A stretch of DNA of 64,000 nt. It comes from Sipunculus nudus. Taxonomy: Eukaryota > Annelida > Sipuncula > Golfingiida > Sipunculidae. Both the position numbers and the translations under genes were made by a program. The stretch spans positions 39,086,659-39,150,658 of the forward strand of contig CM049313.1 in the NCBI GenBank assembly GCA_026874595.1, given 5' to 3'. Under the pieces are notes generated by a model. It was not told the origin of the DNA. It saw only the letters and a list, made by a program, of their open reading frames with translations, and made no database searches. Positions 47,328 to 58,553 of the stretch are shown here, piece by piece (positions within the stretch are counted from its first letter, which is position 1; each line of letters opens with the position of its first letter).

Positions 47328-47441
47328 CTTCTGAACATCAATAAATGCTGCCTTTGCTTCTGCTATGGTGGGCTTGGCATTTCTTCCTCTGTGCTGGAAT
47401 CAGTTTTGGCAGTAAACGAAGCATCATAGCACTAATGGCAC
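47328..47441 (-). pseudogene. E2 internal exon, frameshifted
   Basis: The acceptor is TTTCTTTCAG ending at 47442 and the donor is GTATTT after CAGAAG. One frame gives AISAMMLRLLPKLIPA; the remainder reads well only one base over: GRNAKPTIAEAKAAFIDVQK. Together they look like one protein segment broken by a single-base indel. The pattern LLP...GRxAKxxxxEAxxAFIDVQ recalls uncharacterised proteins I remember as numerous in invertebrate and fish genomes; unverified. Confidence 0.45.
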
Positions 47442-48670
47442 CTGAAAGAAACCAGAAATATAACAGAATGTCAACTTGTAGGACAATAACAGATTTACTA
47501 CGAATAATTTAGTTTCTCGACCAATAAACAAATTTCATGGAATGTCCACAGGCATTATGAAAATCATGATCCTGCTGATCATGCAGTGCTCAAGATTTTG
47601 AAGCAAACTGGTTTGATAACCTTCCTTGTAGATATATATACCATAACACATGAGTGGTCATATGGAGTGATTGATAAAGGGACTATTTAAAAGTTAAATG
47701 TGTCCATTAGTCATTTTTCTCCATGAAATGCATTTAAAACTGTTTAAAATGTTAATGATGAGTCAGAAACAGGTTTAAAAGAGACCATTACATCAGCTTT
47801 ATTATACATATAAAGATGTAAGAGGGCAGATTTATAAAAAGTCACATACATGTCACTCTCAAAATCCATCTGGAACCTCTGTATAAACAACAAGGGATCC
47901 ATCAGTCACAGTGCTCAGCTGAAGTTGACCTTGAGGTAAAAATCTGAAAATGGAGGTAATGTCTGATATGATGAGGTAATATAGACCATGGCTGGATGAT
48001 ATGATTGGTTTGTATTGATGAGTAAGAAATTGTTGCAAATAATATTTTGTGACCTGACCATGTGTTTTCTTATGTTAAAATTAAAGCATGTGCGCGGTTT
48101 GTGAACATTAGATGTATATTATTACCATAATCATTGGTTGGCTTTTTGATAAATTGATGACAGTACAGTAGTTTACACATTTGTTTGATTGGGTCTATTT
48201 TTCATTAATATTTTTTATATTATTAAATATATGTATTTTTTATTTTATAAAATGTATACAGTTGAAATATAACTTATGTTCCCAGTCCACAGGTGTAAGG
48301 ACTTGGTGGTGGTGTGGGGGTGGTATGACCGGAGTTACAACATCTCTGTATTATCAAAGTGTATATACATAGGATTTTCACTTAATTCAACAAAGCTTAC
48401 AGAATAAAAAAGTTCATTCACAATTACTTATATTTTAAAAAAGGACAGACAGACTGGTAGACAAACAAAGCTGATAATATATGGTTCAATTATTTCTTAA
48501 TTTTTTATTATATCAATTTTTTTAAAGTTTAACATCTGAAATATTACACAATTGAGTATATAAGTTGTTTTCAAATTTCAGACTTTAATAGCTTAAATCC
48601 ATACACATACAGCATATGAAAGTTATTTCAACAGTGCTTATAGGAAAAATATCATGATAAATATATATTT
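47442..48670. other. E2 interior, no exon recognised
   Basis: AT-rich sequence with no supported exon. Confidence 0.35.
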
Positions 48671-49458
48671 AATGATAACGGAGAGATGATGGACAAACAG
48701 AGCTGATCACTTTATGTTCCATTCTCCTGAAGCAAGAATGTGTTTCAATAAGATCTTAATTTTTTCTAATCCAATTGTTTTTTAAATGAAATAAATTTTA
48801 CACACTTGCACAGGCCCAAAGGAATCATTGGTAGCGGGGGGGGGGGGGGGGGGGGGAGGGGGATTTACAACACTTCTGCATATATACATACAGGGCAAAC
48901 AAAGCCTGATCTCCAATTCTGCTGAGGCAGGAAAATAATGAACAATTGTTTGTATTAGATCCTCATTTTTTTTTATCACATCAATTTTTTTAAATTTTAA
49001 GTATATATTTCTATACATTCCCAATATAACATATATATCTGAATATAAAAGTTAATTCATAATTCTAAATGATAACGGAGAGATGATGGACAAACAGAGC
49101 TGATCACTTTATGTTCCATTCTCCTGAAGCAAGAATGTGTTTCAATTAGATCTTAATTTTTTCTAATCCAATTGTTTTTTAAATGAAATAAATTTTACAC
49201 ACTTGCACAGGCCCAAAGGAATCATTGGTAGCGGGGGGGGGGGGGGGGGGGGATTAACAACACTTCTGCATATATACATACAGGGCAAACAAAGCCTGAT
49301 CTCCAATTCTGCTTAGGCAGGAAAATAATGAACAATTGTTTGTATTAGATCCTCATTTTTTTTATCACATCAATTTTTTTGAATTTTAAGTATATATTTC
49401 TATACATTCCCAATATAACATATATATCTGAATATAAAAGTTAATTCATAATTCTAAA
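48671..49458. repeat. Tandem duplication, 397- and 391-bp copies with poly-G
   Basis: Copies 48,671-49,067 and 49,068-49,458 are nearly identical, both starting AATGATAACGGAGAGATGAT. They differ mainly in the G run (48836-48862, interrupted by one A, versus 49233-49252). Confidence 0.95.
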
Positions 49459-50139
49459 TGCATCATCATATATCTCAATCTTGTCAGTTAACCCCACATC
49501 ATGCATACAAATGCATATTTATTTTTTGACCACACAAATATATCTTTTAAATTTGCAAAACAATAAATATCTAAAAATAATACTTGAATCAGATTTCACA
49601 ATTTTTCATTGTGCCTTTATTTATTTGTAATTTGCTTCATATTTTATTAATTTATGCATACTGATGGGTTTAATTTTAATATTTTAAAATCATTTAAAAG
49701 GAAATTGATTTCTTTAAAAAGGCTACATTAACCCAAATGGCTTCTTCTGGATTACTCAATGAATTACTCATTCAAGGAAAGTTTTGTATATTGGAGTGGA
49801 AACAGCATTACAGTTGAGGAAATACAGGGCAAACAATAACAATTACTGCATAACACTTGGTGGGTAGGGTTGGCGGGGGGGGGGGGGGGGGGGGGGTTGG
49901 AGTTGATATGAGAATAACTGTACACCTGTCACAGCAGGGGATCTCCCCTAGTGACCTGTAACAAATCAGGAACCCTGGCATAGCTAACTTAACTTCTAGT
50001 GACCAGGAGTGGGCTGCCTGCATCTGGACAAAGCACGTGACTATAATAACAGCCTGAACAAAAAAAATTCAATTATTAGCCTAATTTTTGAGCTTTTATT
50101 TTCTAATTTCAGGTTGAAACAAATTAAATACTAAAGTTT

Positions 50140-50770
50140 ACATGCTGTGAAAATTTAATCAACAGTACTCACAGGAAAAAAAACGTGCCATGGTCAAAAT
50201 TGAAGGTACTTACTTTATTTTTATGCTAATAATTTTTAAAAATTTAATAATTCAGATCTAATCTTTGGTATACAATTGAATCTTAATTTAAACAAAGTTA
50301 TATACTTGAACGAAAGGTCTCTAGCTTCCAAAATTTTCACGTTAGGTGAGTAAATTTCCTGAATTTGTAATTTACAAAGTCCATTATATTCGGGCCCACA
50401 ACTTGAAGAAATTACACTTAACAGACTTAATTTCCAGCATTTATATGGAAAATATATAGGAGAATACCAGTACTTCTGGTAAATATTAAGAAAGAAAAAC
50501 AGACAGATCAGTGGTTTTGATATAAGGCAGTCCTGAAGTGTGATAATAGGTTTTTAATGGAAACCTGAGGTTTTTCCTTAATTTCTCAAAGGAATGAAGT
50601 CGCAGTGACCCAGTTTCCTGTTTGGTAGGAGATTTTGGGGACATCTAACAGTATGCCAAATTTTGGATTCATAGGTCTAATGATTTCAAAACGTGCAAAT
50701 CTAACGAAGGACAGACGACGGACAATGACTATAGCTCAGATAACGTATAGTCAGCTGAGCTAAAAAAAAT
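50140..50770. repeat. Dispersed repeat R3, copy 2
   Basis: Diverged direct copy of 46,470-47,215 without the minisatellite expansion. Confidence 0.7.
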
Positions 50771-51006
50771 TTAGGCAGCATTGTAGTCTAACAGGTAGAA
50801 CACATGATTTATACCTTGGAGGTGGAAAGTTAAAATCATAGCCTAGAAGTAGTGTGCTTGTCTTGGACGGGCCATGAAAGCCATGATTGTTACAGAAGAT
50901 GGACAAGATACTGAAACTTGTACCACCATACTCAACTGATTAGCAGACAGATTAAAATCATGTACAATATTTCAAAAAGAACTATACACCTACTTATAAG
51001 GTGGTC

Positions 51007-51240
51007 CAAGATTACCTGCTGATGGCTCAGATGAATTCAAACCAGCTATCATCTTCATGCTGTCTGGGTATTTCACTGCCACCTGGTTCTTATCCTTCAG
51101 CTAGGATGGCTGCCATGTCATCTCATTTAGCCATCAACTCCATCATGCCTCCTCATCCAGATATATTCCGAAGAAGTCTCCCTCTACCTATGAATGTCAA
51201 GTTAGCCAAATCAAGAATCAGTTTGCTTGGAATAGTTTAC
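51007..51240 (-). pseudogene. Possible decayed E2 exon
   Basis: On the minus strand a CTGATCTATCAG acceptor and an ATCAGCAG donor (GTAATC) bracket this GC-richer stretch, but all three minus frames contain stops (best: DDMAAILAEG, stop, EPGGSEIPRQHEDDSWFEF). The plus strand is open for 80 codons over the same bases. I cannot decide between a dead minus-strand exon and chance. Confidence 0.25.
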
Positions 51241-51705
51241 TGATAGATCAGGTATTATATAAAACCTTGAATTCACCTACACAAAGTAAAATAATGAAAT
51301 CATTTACATGATGAAAAAGATTGGGTGCCTCTGGCTTCTCACATTAGTATTGTAGGAGACTTTTTATTCTCAGGTTGAAGAATCTGACCATTGTAAACAG
51401 GATCATGCATGCAACACGTCACTAGTAACTTGTTTACCTTTAGCCTAAAGATCCATTGGGATTATAGTATCATCTGAAAGAGTATTTTCACTGGTAGGAC
51501 TAGTGATTGTAATATAGATTTTTTTAATAGAAAATCAGAAAGTAATTACCCATATACAGGGGCGGATCCAGGATTTAGAAAATGTGTCATACAGACCCTT
51601 ATGTGTGTGTCTGTGACTCCGCCCCCCCCCCCCCCCCAGAGTCCTGGAACTTAAAGATAAATTGACGCCACTGGCTGTAAGAATTAGCAAAATATCTCAT
51701 TTACT

Positions 51706-51853
51706 TATATCCAAACATGGGCCTTCTTCTCCACAAATCCAGGGTAACCTCGACACCCTGTCTCTGAAATGTACTCGTGCATCCTCTCTCTCAGTTCCTG
51801 ATATTAATGCTGGAGCCACTTGGTCTCGAGCTTGATGGAGGCAGTGTCTGGAT
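51706..51853 (-). pseudogene. E2 gene exon 2 with in-frame stop
   Basis: The acceptor is TATGTTACAG ending at 51854. The first two bases complete an aspartate codon left by exon 1. It encodes PDTASIKLETKWLQH, then TAA, then YQELRERMHEYISETGCRGY and a further stop near the GTAAAT donor. The reading resumes cleanly after the stop, so this looks like a recently inactivated coding exon, unless the gene ends here. Confidence 0.45.
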
Positions 51854-52984
51854 CTGTAACATAAAATTACCGGTACTCAGAAATACTATATATACCGTAT
51901 GAATCTGTATTAAGCAGGCCCCAGGCAGAGCTGATTCATTTGGATTCAATTTGCATTTTTTTTGCAGGAAAACAAGTCATAATAGAATAACTACTTATTA
52001 AAACTACTTCTACTAAAATAATAGTTTCCACTTTACCAGTGAAATGTTCTGTTTTAATACTTACTACCAAGAGTTATTCTATTTTTAAAGAAATGGAACA
52101 TTTTTTCTTTAAAGGGGAAAACAATTTTGTACTGTTTAATAGAAGAAGGGGAACCTTTTATTTTTGAACACATTGTGCACACATGGAAAACAACTTGGCT
52201 TCATGTCATATTGCACCAACTTGTAATTTAAGTGATAATATATATATATAATTATATATATATATATATATATATTTATATAATACACATGCACGCACAT
52301 ATATATATATTAAATGCACATAGCGGTATATTTTTTTAATACCGTTGAAAGTTTCCGTATTTGAATTGCCCTACCTATGTTTGATAATTTATGAAAAAAA
52401 ACATGACAATGCATGTATGTCCAGCACTTCAGCCCATGCTCAGTTATGCGTGACATGCTCTCTCAGACCAAACATGTACGCTCGCACTTGGTATTCTCTG
52501 CACCAAAGGTGTGTTGGCCCATGTAACTATTTAACTGGTCTTATGCCACTGCAATGATGTTCAAGTTCCACTGATAAAGAATGAAAGGAATAAATGGTAT
52601 AGCACTGAGAACCTGACAAGTTGGTATTCTCACTGGAATTGGATTAAATCCTGTTGGGTCTCCAATAAAATATAGGCAAAACCTGCCTCCTCTTACCTTG
52701 ATCATGTTCTAGGTAAATAAATCATTATTCTTGTAAGTCGTTTGAGTCAGGGTTACATTTGCACTGAAAAGACATGATTTGGGTTTTATCTGACACATGA
52801 CTTCTTGGCCTTGACCATTTTATTCCAAGCGGCCAGGGTCTTCCTGCACACAGAACACAGGGTGACCCGAAAGAAATGAACATGCTGTGTAAAATGATGA
52901 AACTTAAATTGGACCACACCAACAATTAATGAGAAAGCCTGTGAAAAGACAATATATATGACAATATAAACATATATACACTAT

Positions 52985-52990
52985 AATATA

Positions 52991-53035
<45 letters not shown>

Positions 53036-53036
53036 T
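52985..53036. repeat. (TA)n microsatellite cluster
   Basis: TA run with one GT interruption; further TA-rich runs lie at 52,235-52,283 and 53,040-53,085. Confidence 0.95.
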
Positions 53037-53372
53037 TATTTAGTATATACTTATAAAGCATATATATATATAAATATATATTCATTTAAAATATCTTTTG
53101 AAGATGTTACTGTTTTAATGTTATTTTATAAAGGAATATATTTGTTTTATATTCCTGTGACGTCACACAAACATGTTTTTAATATTTCATTTTATTTGTA
53201 CTTAATTTCTATTCATACTAAACATTTAAATATTCATTGGAAGGGGCATATGACATATTAAAGGCATTGGAACCGAAGCCCCCCCCCCCCCACACACACA
53301 CACAGACACACCCCACACAAAAATTGAAAGTTGGGGTGGGGGCAATTTAATGGAATAGTTTTGCCCATATGC

Positions 53373-53376
<4 letters not shown>

Positions 53377-53429
<53 letters not shown>
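53377..53429. repeat. (TA)n microsatellite
   Basis: Uninterrupted TA run of 53 bp; another TA-rich stretch follows at 53,550-53,588. Confidence 0.97.
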
Positions 53430-53434
<5 letters not shown>

Positions 53435-53661
53435 AAATTTTAATTGTGTAAAATCTCTATATTTTTTCTTAAACATTTTGTATGGGCCAACTTGGCCCAA
53501 GGTTAGTGTCCTTCTGTAAAGATTTCCTATGGGATTTTTGTCACCAATATATATTATATATAATATATATATATATTATATATATATTTTTCAAAGAAAT
53601 GATGTTCCCACGGGCCACGCCTATGTTTCTTCTAACATCTGTCAAACAAATAAATTTAGTC

Positions 53662-53673
53662 TGCGCATGCGCA
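53662..53673. promoter_or_regulatory. NRF-1-type palindrome
   Basis: TGCGCATGCGCA matches the NRF-1 consensus exactly. It lies 470 bp downstream of the E2 exon 1 start, on an otherwise AT-rich background, so its function is uncertain. Confidence 0.3.
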
Positions 53674-54045
53674 CTATTTGACAGCATGCATGGTTTCCTT
53701 CGTATCGTGCTCCCTGTGGCAGAACAGTCAGCCATTAATTTTTATTTACACCAAAACACTGCTTCATACTCATAAGAAAAATTAAGAAGGGTACAAAAAA
53801 ATAAAAGAACATTTTCTCTTTGGAATATGAACATTTTAGAATCGGATGACTTAGAATATGCAAGATGTTATTGGATTCTAATGAAGTGATCTAATGTTTT
53901 TTACATCATCAATCGATCATGACGGCAATGAATTTAGCGTGTCGGTTTTAAACTAAATACACTGGTTAAAGTCAGTTCTAAAAATACTTTACAGCCAAAT
54001 TAAATACCAAAGCCAGTGAAATCTAACCAGAAAAATAAGCCTTAC

Positions 54046-54133
54046 CCTTTATATGACCTGTGAAAAACACCCAGGTCCCTTGCTCCTGCTTCAACTTCAG
54101 CTTTTCAAGTATCTTCTTCAAAAATTTGTCCAT
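54046..54133 (-). CDS. E2 gene exon 1: basic N-terminus
   Basis: ATG at 54131-54133. It encodes 29 residues beginning MDKFLKKILEKLKLKQEQGT, lysine-rich and probably helical, then WVFFTGHIK plus one base before a GTAAGG donor. It joins in phase to exon 2 at 51,853. The family is not recognised. It lies 275 bp inside the right terminus of E2, transcribed toward the interior. Confidence 0.55.
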
Positions 54134-54220
54134 GTTGAACTAGAAGACGCTACAAAACACGTGGACTAACACGCAGCTCCTATGCAGCGTCCAATGAGGA
54201 AAGGCGATCGCGCACGTGCC
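54134..54220 (-). promoter_or_regulatory. Probable promoter of the E2 gene
   Basis: The GC-rich stretch upstream of exon 1 contains two CACGTG boxes (54158-54163 and 54213-54218), a CCAAT box (54191-54195) and a GCGATCGCGC palindrome-like word. A CACGTG box also immediately precedes the first ATG of E1 gene B. Confidence 0.45.
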
Positions 54221-54409
54221 CCCGTGTCAGAAACAAATCTAAATGTTACTTTGTATCAGATTATCAGTTTGCGGGCAACCAATTGGCCGCGGTCGGTGTC
54301 AACCAATATTCTGGGCTCTACTCAAACAATATTTGGTTGATTTTAACCAATATCTGCTTCAACCAATTAAATTGGTAGCTGTTTCAACCAATCCGTTTTT
54401 AGAGTGTAA

Positions 54410-54537
54410 CTATATATTAAAAGCGTAACGCGATTTTTTGTGATTTTCCTTATCTCCGGATTTTCGGTGGATTTCCGATACCACCGTATGGTTTGTTGTG
54501 TTCGCCCCAAACCGTGCGCAGCACGGGTAATTGCTAG
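54410..54537 (+). mobile_element. Short Helitron-type element
   Basis: Begins CTATATATTAAAAGCGTAAC and ends with the hairpin CCGTGC-GCA-GCACGG (54512-54526) followed by GGTAATTGCTAG and then T, the canonical Helitron 3' end. At 128 bp it is non-autonomous. It abuts the right terminus of E2. Confidence 0.75.
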
Positions 54538-54757
54538 TCAATATAATTAATATGGAGTTGGTTTTTTCTAGACCACGGTTTACCTGCTTCCGTTCTTATT
54601 TAACTCTCCAAATTCGGCAGACGTATCGGTTGTGTGCTCTTCTAGGATAAGTTTTTTATATTTTGCAGGATTATGCCCAATTAAGCTGAATAATTAATAA
54701 TTTTAATATTTCCCCATTAGGTGCCCCTATTCCTTTTGTGCTGCATTGTCCTCCACG

Positions 54758-55355
54758 CCTGTGACGCTTTTTCAGGAGGCGCCTCGGGGGATTTTCCCTG
54801 GCCTGTTAAGACCGTGGCCGTCGCGCGCATATCCTGCCCAAAAGGTAATTCCGTGCAATACGAGGTCACGCGGGTCCACTATAATCCCCATTGATCCCCC
54901 ATATCCATTGTTACGCCTCTAAAAGAATTTTCTCTCTCAAAGGAAGTAAAGGTTTTAATGAAAAGACCGCATGACTCTGCTTTCAATGCGAGGGCTTTTC
55001 AGTTTGGTCAACACTTTGCACTGAGTCCAGTGATGTGACCACCGTTTGACAAATTCTTTTAGGGGTTACAGGTATGTTGATTTGTTATACATTCAAAAAT
55101 ATCTTTCCATGATAACCATGGTTTCAAATGTTTGGTAAGGTCATGTGTTTTATGAAGTTTTTTTTTTCAAAAAGAGCCCCACAACTTTAATATCATTCGG
55201 ATTTGGTGGGGGTGGGGTCGTGGGGTGGGGGGGGGGGGAGGGAAGGATTAACATATATTTGTTCACCTTGCGAGTGGCAGAACAAATAAATACGAATAGG
55301 TGGCTTCCACACGGGGACAAAGTAATTGTCCTTTGTCATAATGGTTTATAAGAAA

Positions 55356-55417
<62 letters not shown>

Positions 55418-56180
55418 GGTGATTCGTATTACCTCCAAAATGAAATGGACTATTGATATGTCTTTACCCTAGCCCTCTACAAACGTTCAGCAAAACATAT
55501 TTCGCCTGTCACGCTTTTTCAGGAGGCGACCTGTAATCCAAATTGGACCCCATTACCGTTATATCGAATGTTAAGGAATTTTACCCTGTCAAAAGGAAGT
55601 AAAGATTTAAATTCAAGCACCGGAACTCATGTCCACATGAATCATTTAATAGGGAGCACTTTCCGTTGAGTGGACACAAAGAGCTGAGACCCTTTACACG
55701 ATCAAAGGTTTTCAGGTATGTTGATTTTTATACAATCAGAAGTATCTTTCCATGATAACCACGGTTTTAATAGTTTGGCCGATTTATGGGTTGTTTGAAA
55801 AAAGTTTTTTTTCAAAAGGAAGCCCGGGGGGATTGCACATACTTCTAAGGGTCGTCAATCTCTTTGGGACTTTGAAACCCCCGACAGATATCTACTAATC
55901 AGTCATTCGTTCATACGCGCACGTTTCTTGTAAAACATCGTTATGGTTCAGAAACACGGGTTCACCAGGCGAGTGGCAGAACAACTGCATTCGAATTGCA
56001 TACTCGGAGACGAAAGAATAGGCCCTTATAATTATTCATTTGTGGAATTGTGATTATGGAACCTAAGAAAAAATATATTATGGTGATTCCGATTGACCCA
56101 AAAAATGTAATAGATTACGGATCCAGTTTTACTCTACCCCTCTACAAAATTTCAGCAAAATCTGTATATTACATTTTGCG
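54758..56180. repeat. 747-bp tandem duplication, diverged
   Basis: Unit 1 from 54,758 and unit 2 from 55,505 both start with CCTGTxACGCTTTTTCAGGAGGCG and share in order CAAAxGGAAGTAAAG, CAGGTATGTTGATTT, TATCTTTCCATGATAACCA, GCGAGTGGCAGAACAA and CCCTCTACAAA. Divergence is substantial, so the duplication is old. A TA microsatellite sits in unit 1 only. Confidence 0.85.
55361..55414. repeat. (AT)n microsatellite
   Basis: AT run of about 54 bp. Confidence 0.97.
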
Positions 56181-56952
56181 TTAATTTGCTGAAATACAAT
56201 GCAACGAACCAAGGCTGAAGTGGTTTCTTTGCTAAATGCTTTCATCGAAATAGATCAACCTGCCTTCTTCTTATCTGGAAGATTTGACAATTTTGCATCA
56301 GACATGCCTATTCCATAACAGCTTACAGTACTAAAACCAAAAATTTGATACTGTTGGAATATATTTTTCTGGGCCTATCTTTTCACATTGGCAGCTATAC
56401 GTTTCGCGTACAAGAGCCCAATGACATATGTATGTGTATACAAATAACGCTTGTGTCTTTAAACAATCCTTAGACTAAACTCTCAACTGACAACACTGAA
56501 TAAACATGGTGTTGTCTGACGATTTCGCCTGAGCTTCAAATAATACAAAGCATCTTTCATATAATTTCACGGTAGAATGCTTCTTTTTACAATCATTACA
56601 CCTAATATATTTAAGCAATGAAGCTGTCGGACCTTTGTTGTTTATCGGAAAAAATTCTCACTTAAAAATTCGTACACCCTGTATATGCCTCACGTCTCTT
56701 TCCAAAAAATATTTTTTTAGCCTTCTGGAACAGAATAATTTTTCTTTCTATGTTGATATTTTTTTTGGGGGGGGGGGGGTGTTCTTGGATAATTCTATCA
56801 GAAGTAATCTTTCTATCATATAAGTGAAACACATGACAAAAGTTTCTGCAAAAACCTTAGAATTAAAATATGCGTCGTTTGGTTCCTATCAGCTCATTAC
56901 AAAAATATGCATCAGACAGAGCCGTGGATTTTCCACAAGAGCAGCTAGTATA

Positions 56953-57640
56953 ATTTTAAGTTAGATCAGTCTTATATCTAGTTTATTCTTTTTCCGCCAG
57001 GTTGCAATGGTGTCGAGGGTTGTGTGACACATTTTCGTTCTGGTTTTAGTTTTACACCTACGGAGGACAGTCGTTTGAGTCCTTATTATATGGAGAAATG
57101 GGAAGAAAGCCACAAAGCATAAGAAAAATGTGTGTTCTAGGTAACTCTTTAATGATACATGTTATCCCCGTAGGTCGAATTTAAGGTGGATAATTTCTGG
57201 AGACTCGTGAAAAAAGACGTAAGTTAAGGGGTAGTTGTTGTGTATCAGGTGAGGTTCAAAAGAAAAAAGTTGAATGCTTTTTAACGAGGATGAATCATGT
57301 GAAGGGGGAGTGATATCGACCTGGGTGGTGTTGTACACATTCTCGGCTTGCAATACTGGTGTCTTACTACGTAGGGCACGCCCATAGACTCATAAAGTCC
57401 ACAGTTTCCCGATAGAATCACATCCACAAATAGGGATTCAAGCGACCGCGTATGAAACCGGTTTGACCAGCCCAAGAAACGCCCTTTATGACAAGAAGAG
57501 TTTATAGATGAACAAACTGATGTTCCCTGTTCTGTCACGAATAAATGTTACAGACAGATAAAAATGATGAAGATTATTGTTTAAGTGAAAACAAAAGTTA
57601 AAACATCTAAAGTAGATTAACTTTAATTTAATTTGTATTA
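56953..57640. other. No gene recognised
   Basis: Short minus-strand frames (for example 57,281-57,538) lack motifs and splice support. Confidence 0.4.
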
Positions 57641-57977
57641 GGCCAAAAAAATTAAAGGTATGGTTCTCAGGCACCGCCCGCATCAATTTTAAACCCCCGC
57701 ATCAAAACTTTCTATTTTGATTTTCAATATAAACTTACCAATTTTGAGCTGTTGCCGCTCCGACATTTCTTTCAAGAAGATAAAACCATACAATTTCCTT
57801 TGTTTTGTAGTGCTTTTACTTATATAGCAAAATAAAACTGTTATTTTCATGCTTTTCCCTTATCATTTGACATTTTTATCGAAACATACCAAAAAAATTA
57901 AAAATAAAAAAAACGCCCGCCCGCATTGATTTCTGAAAAAAAAGTGCCTGAGAACCATACTTTTTTTTATTTTGGCC
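57641..57977. mobile_element. GGCC-ended MITE, copy 1
   Basis: 337 bp with long inverted ends: GGCCAAAA, an A-rich run, then GGTATGGTTCTCAGGCAC; the right end is the inverse. Nearly identical inside to copy 2 at 58,210. Flanks are TTA/TTA rather than a clean TTAA. Confidence 0.85.
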
Positions 57978-57985
57978 TTATTTTT

Positions 57986-58209
57986 AGAATTTAGTGAGGG
58001 GAAACACAGTATTAAAAAACGCACTGAAGCCCTAGTTACAAGAAACACTCTTAAATATTATTGACTCTACAGGTCAATTATATATGGCAATAGCGAATGA
58101 CTAGGGTATCCTGGTAAAGGTGGTCGATAAAAATATTTCTAGTAGTGTCCGGTTCTCCCGATAGATGGCATTACTGCGTGGAAAGCTGCATCATACGACA
58201 AACATTTAA
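57986..58209. repeat. 224-bp segment, copy 1
   Basis: Nearly identical to 59,041-59,264 (GAGGGGAAACACAGTATTAA through GACAAACATTTAA). MITE copy 2 is inserted exactly at its end. Confidence 0.95.
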
Positions 58210-58549
58210 GGCCAAAAAAAAATAAAAGGTATGGTTCTCAGGCACCGCCCGCATCAATTTTAAACCCCCGCATCAAAAATTTTTATTTTGATTTTCAATA
58301 GAAACTTACCAAATTTGAGCTGCAGCTGCTCGGACATTTCTTTCAAGAAGATAAAACCATACAATTTCCTTTGTTTTGTAGTGCTTTTACTTATTTAGCA
58401 AAATAAAACTGTTATTTTCATGCTTTTCCCTTATCATTTGACATTTTTATCGAAACATACCAAAAAATTAAAAATAAAAAAAAAACGCCCGCATTGATTT
58501 CTGAAAAAAAGTGCCTGAGAACCATACCTTTTTTTTTTTTATTTTGGCC
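58210..58549. mobile_element. GGCC-ended MITE, copy 2, with TTAA flanks
   Basis: 340 bp, the same family as copy 1. TTAA lies at 58206-58209 and 58550-58553. The corresponding position in the second 224-bp segment (59,261) has one TTAA and no insertion on the left side, supporting insertion into TTAA. Confidence 0.88.
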
Positions 58550-58553
58550 TTAA

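Larger units (their letters stand above)
44575..54408. mobile_element. Element E2: 9.8-kb TIR element of unassigned superfamily
   Basis: The left end TACACTCTAAAAATGGATCG and the inverted right end TACACTCTAAAAACGGATTG share the first 13 bases and most of the next 10. Both ends are lined with GGTTGAAATCAACC palindromic words. The first eight bases equal those of E1, but the subterminal words do not. Inside are minus-strand exon-like segments at 54,133, 51,853 and 47,441, plus repeats. The target duplication is unclear (4 of 8 flanking bases). Confidence 0.7.
54538..56948 (+). mobile_element. Second Helitron-type 3' end and its body
   Basis: The 3' end at 56945-56948 (CTAG, then T) is preceded by the hairpin GTGGA-TTT-TCCAC (56924-56936). 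Part of the body (about 54,690-54,760) is homologous to the Helitron-like element at 39,339. The 5' limit is unknown; no Rep/helicase frame was found, so it is non-autonomous or decayed. Confidence 0.5.

Noticed and set aside
48782-49024. Proline-run open frames here and at 49,808-50,023
   Set aside because: Produced by the poly-G tracts read on the minus strand.
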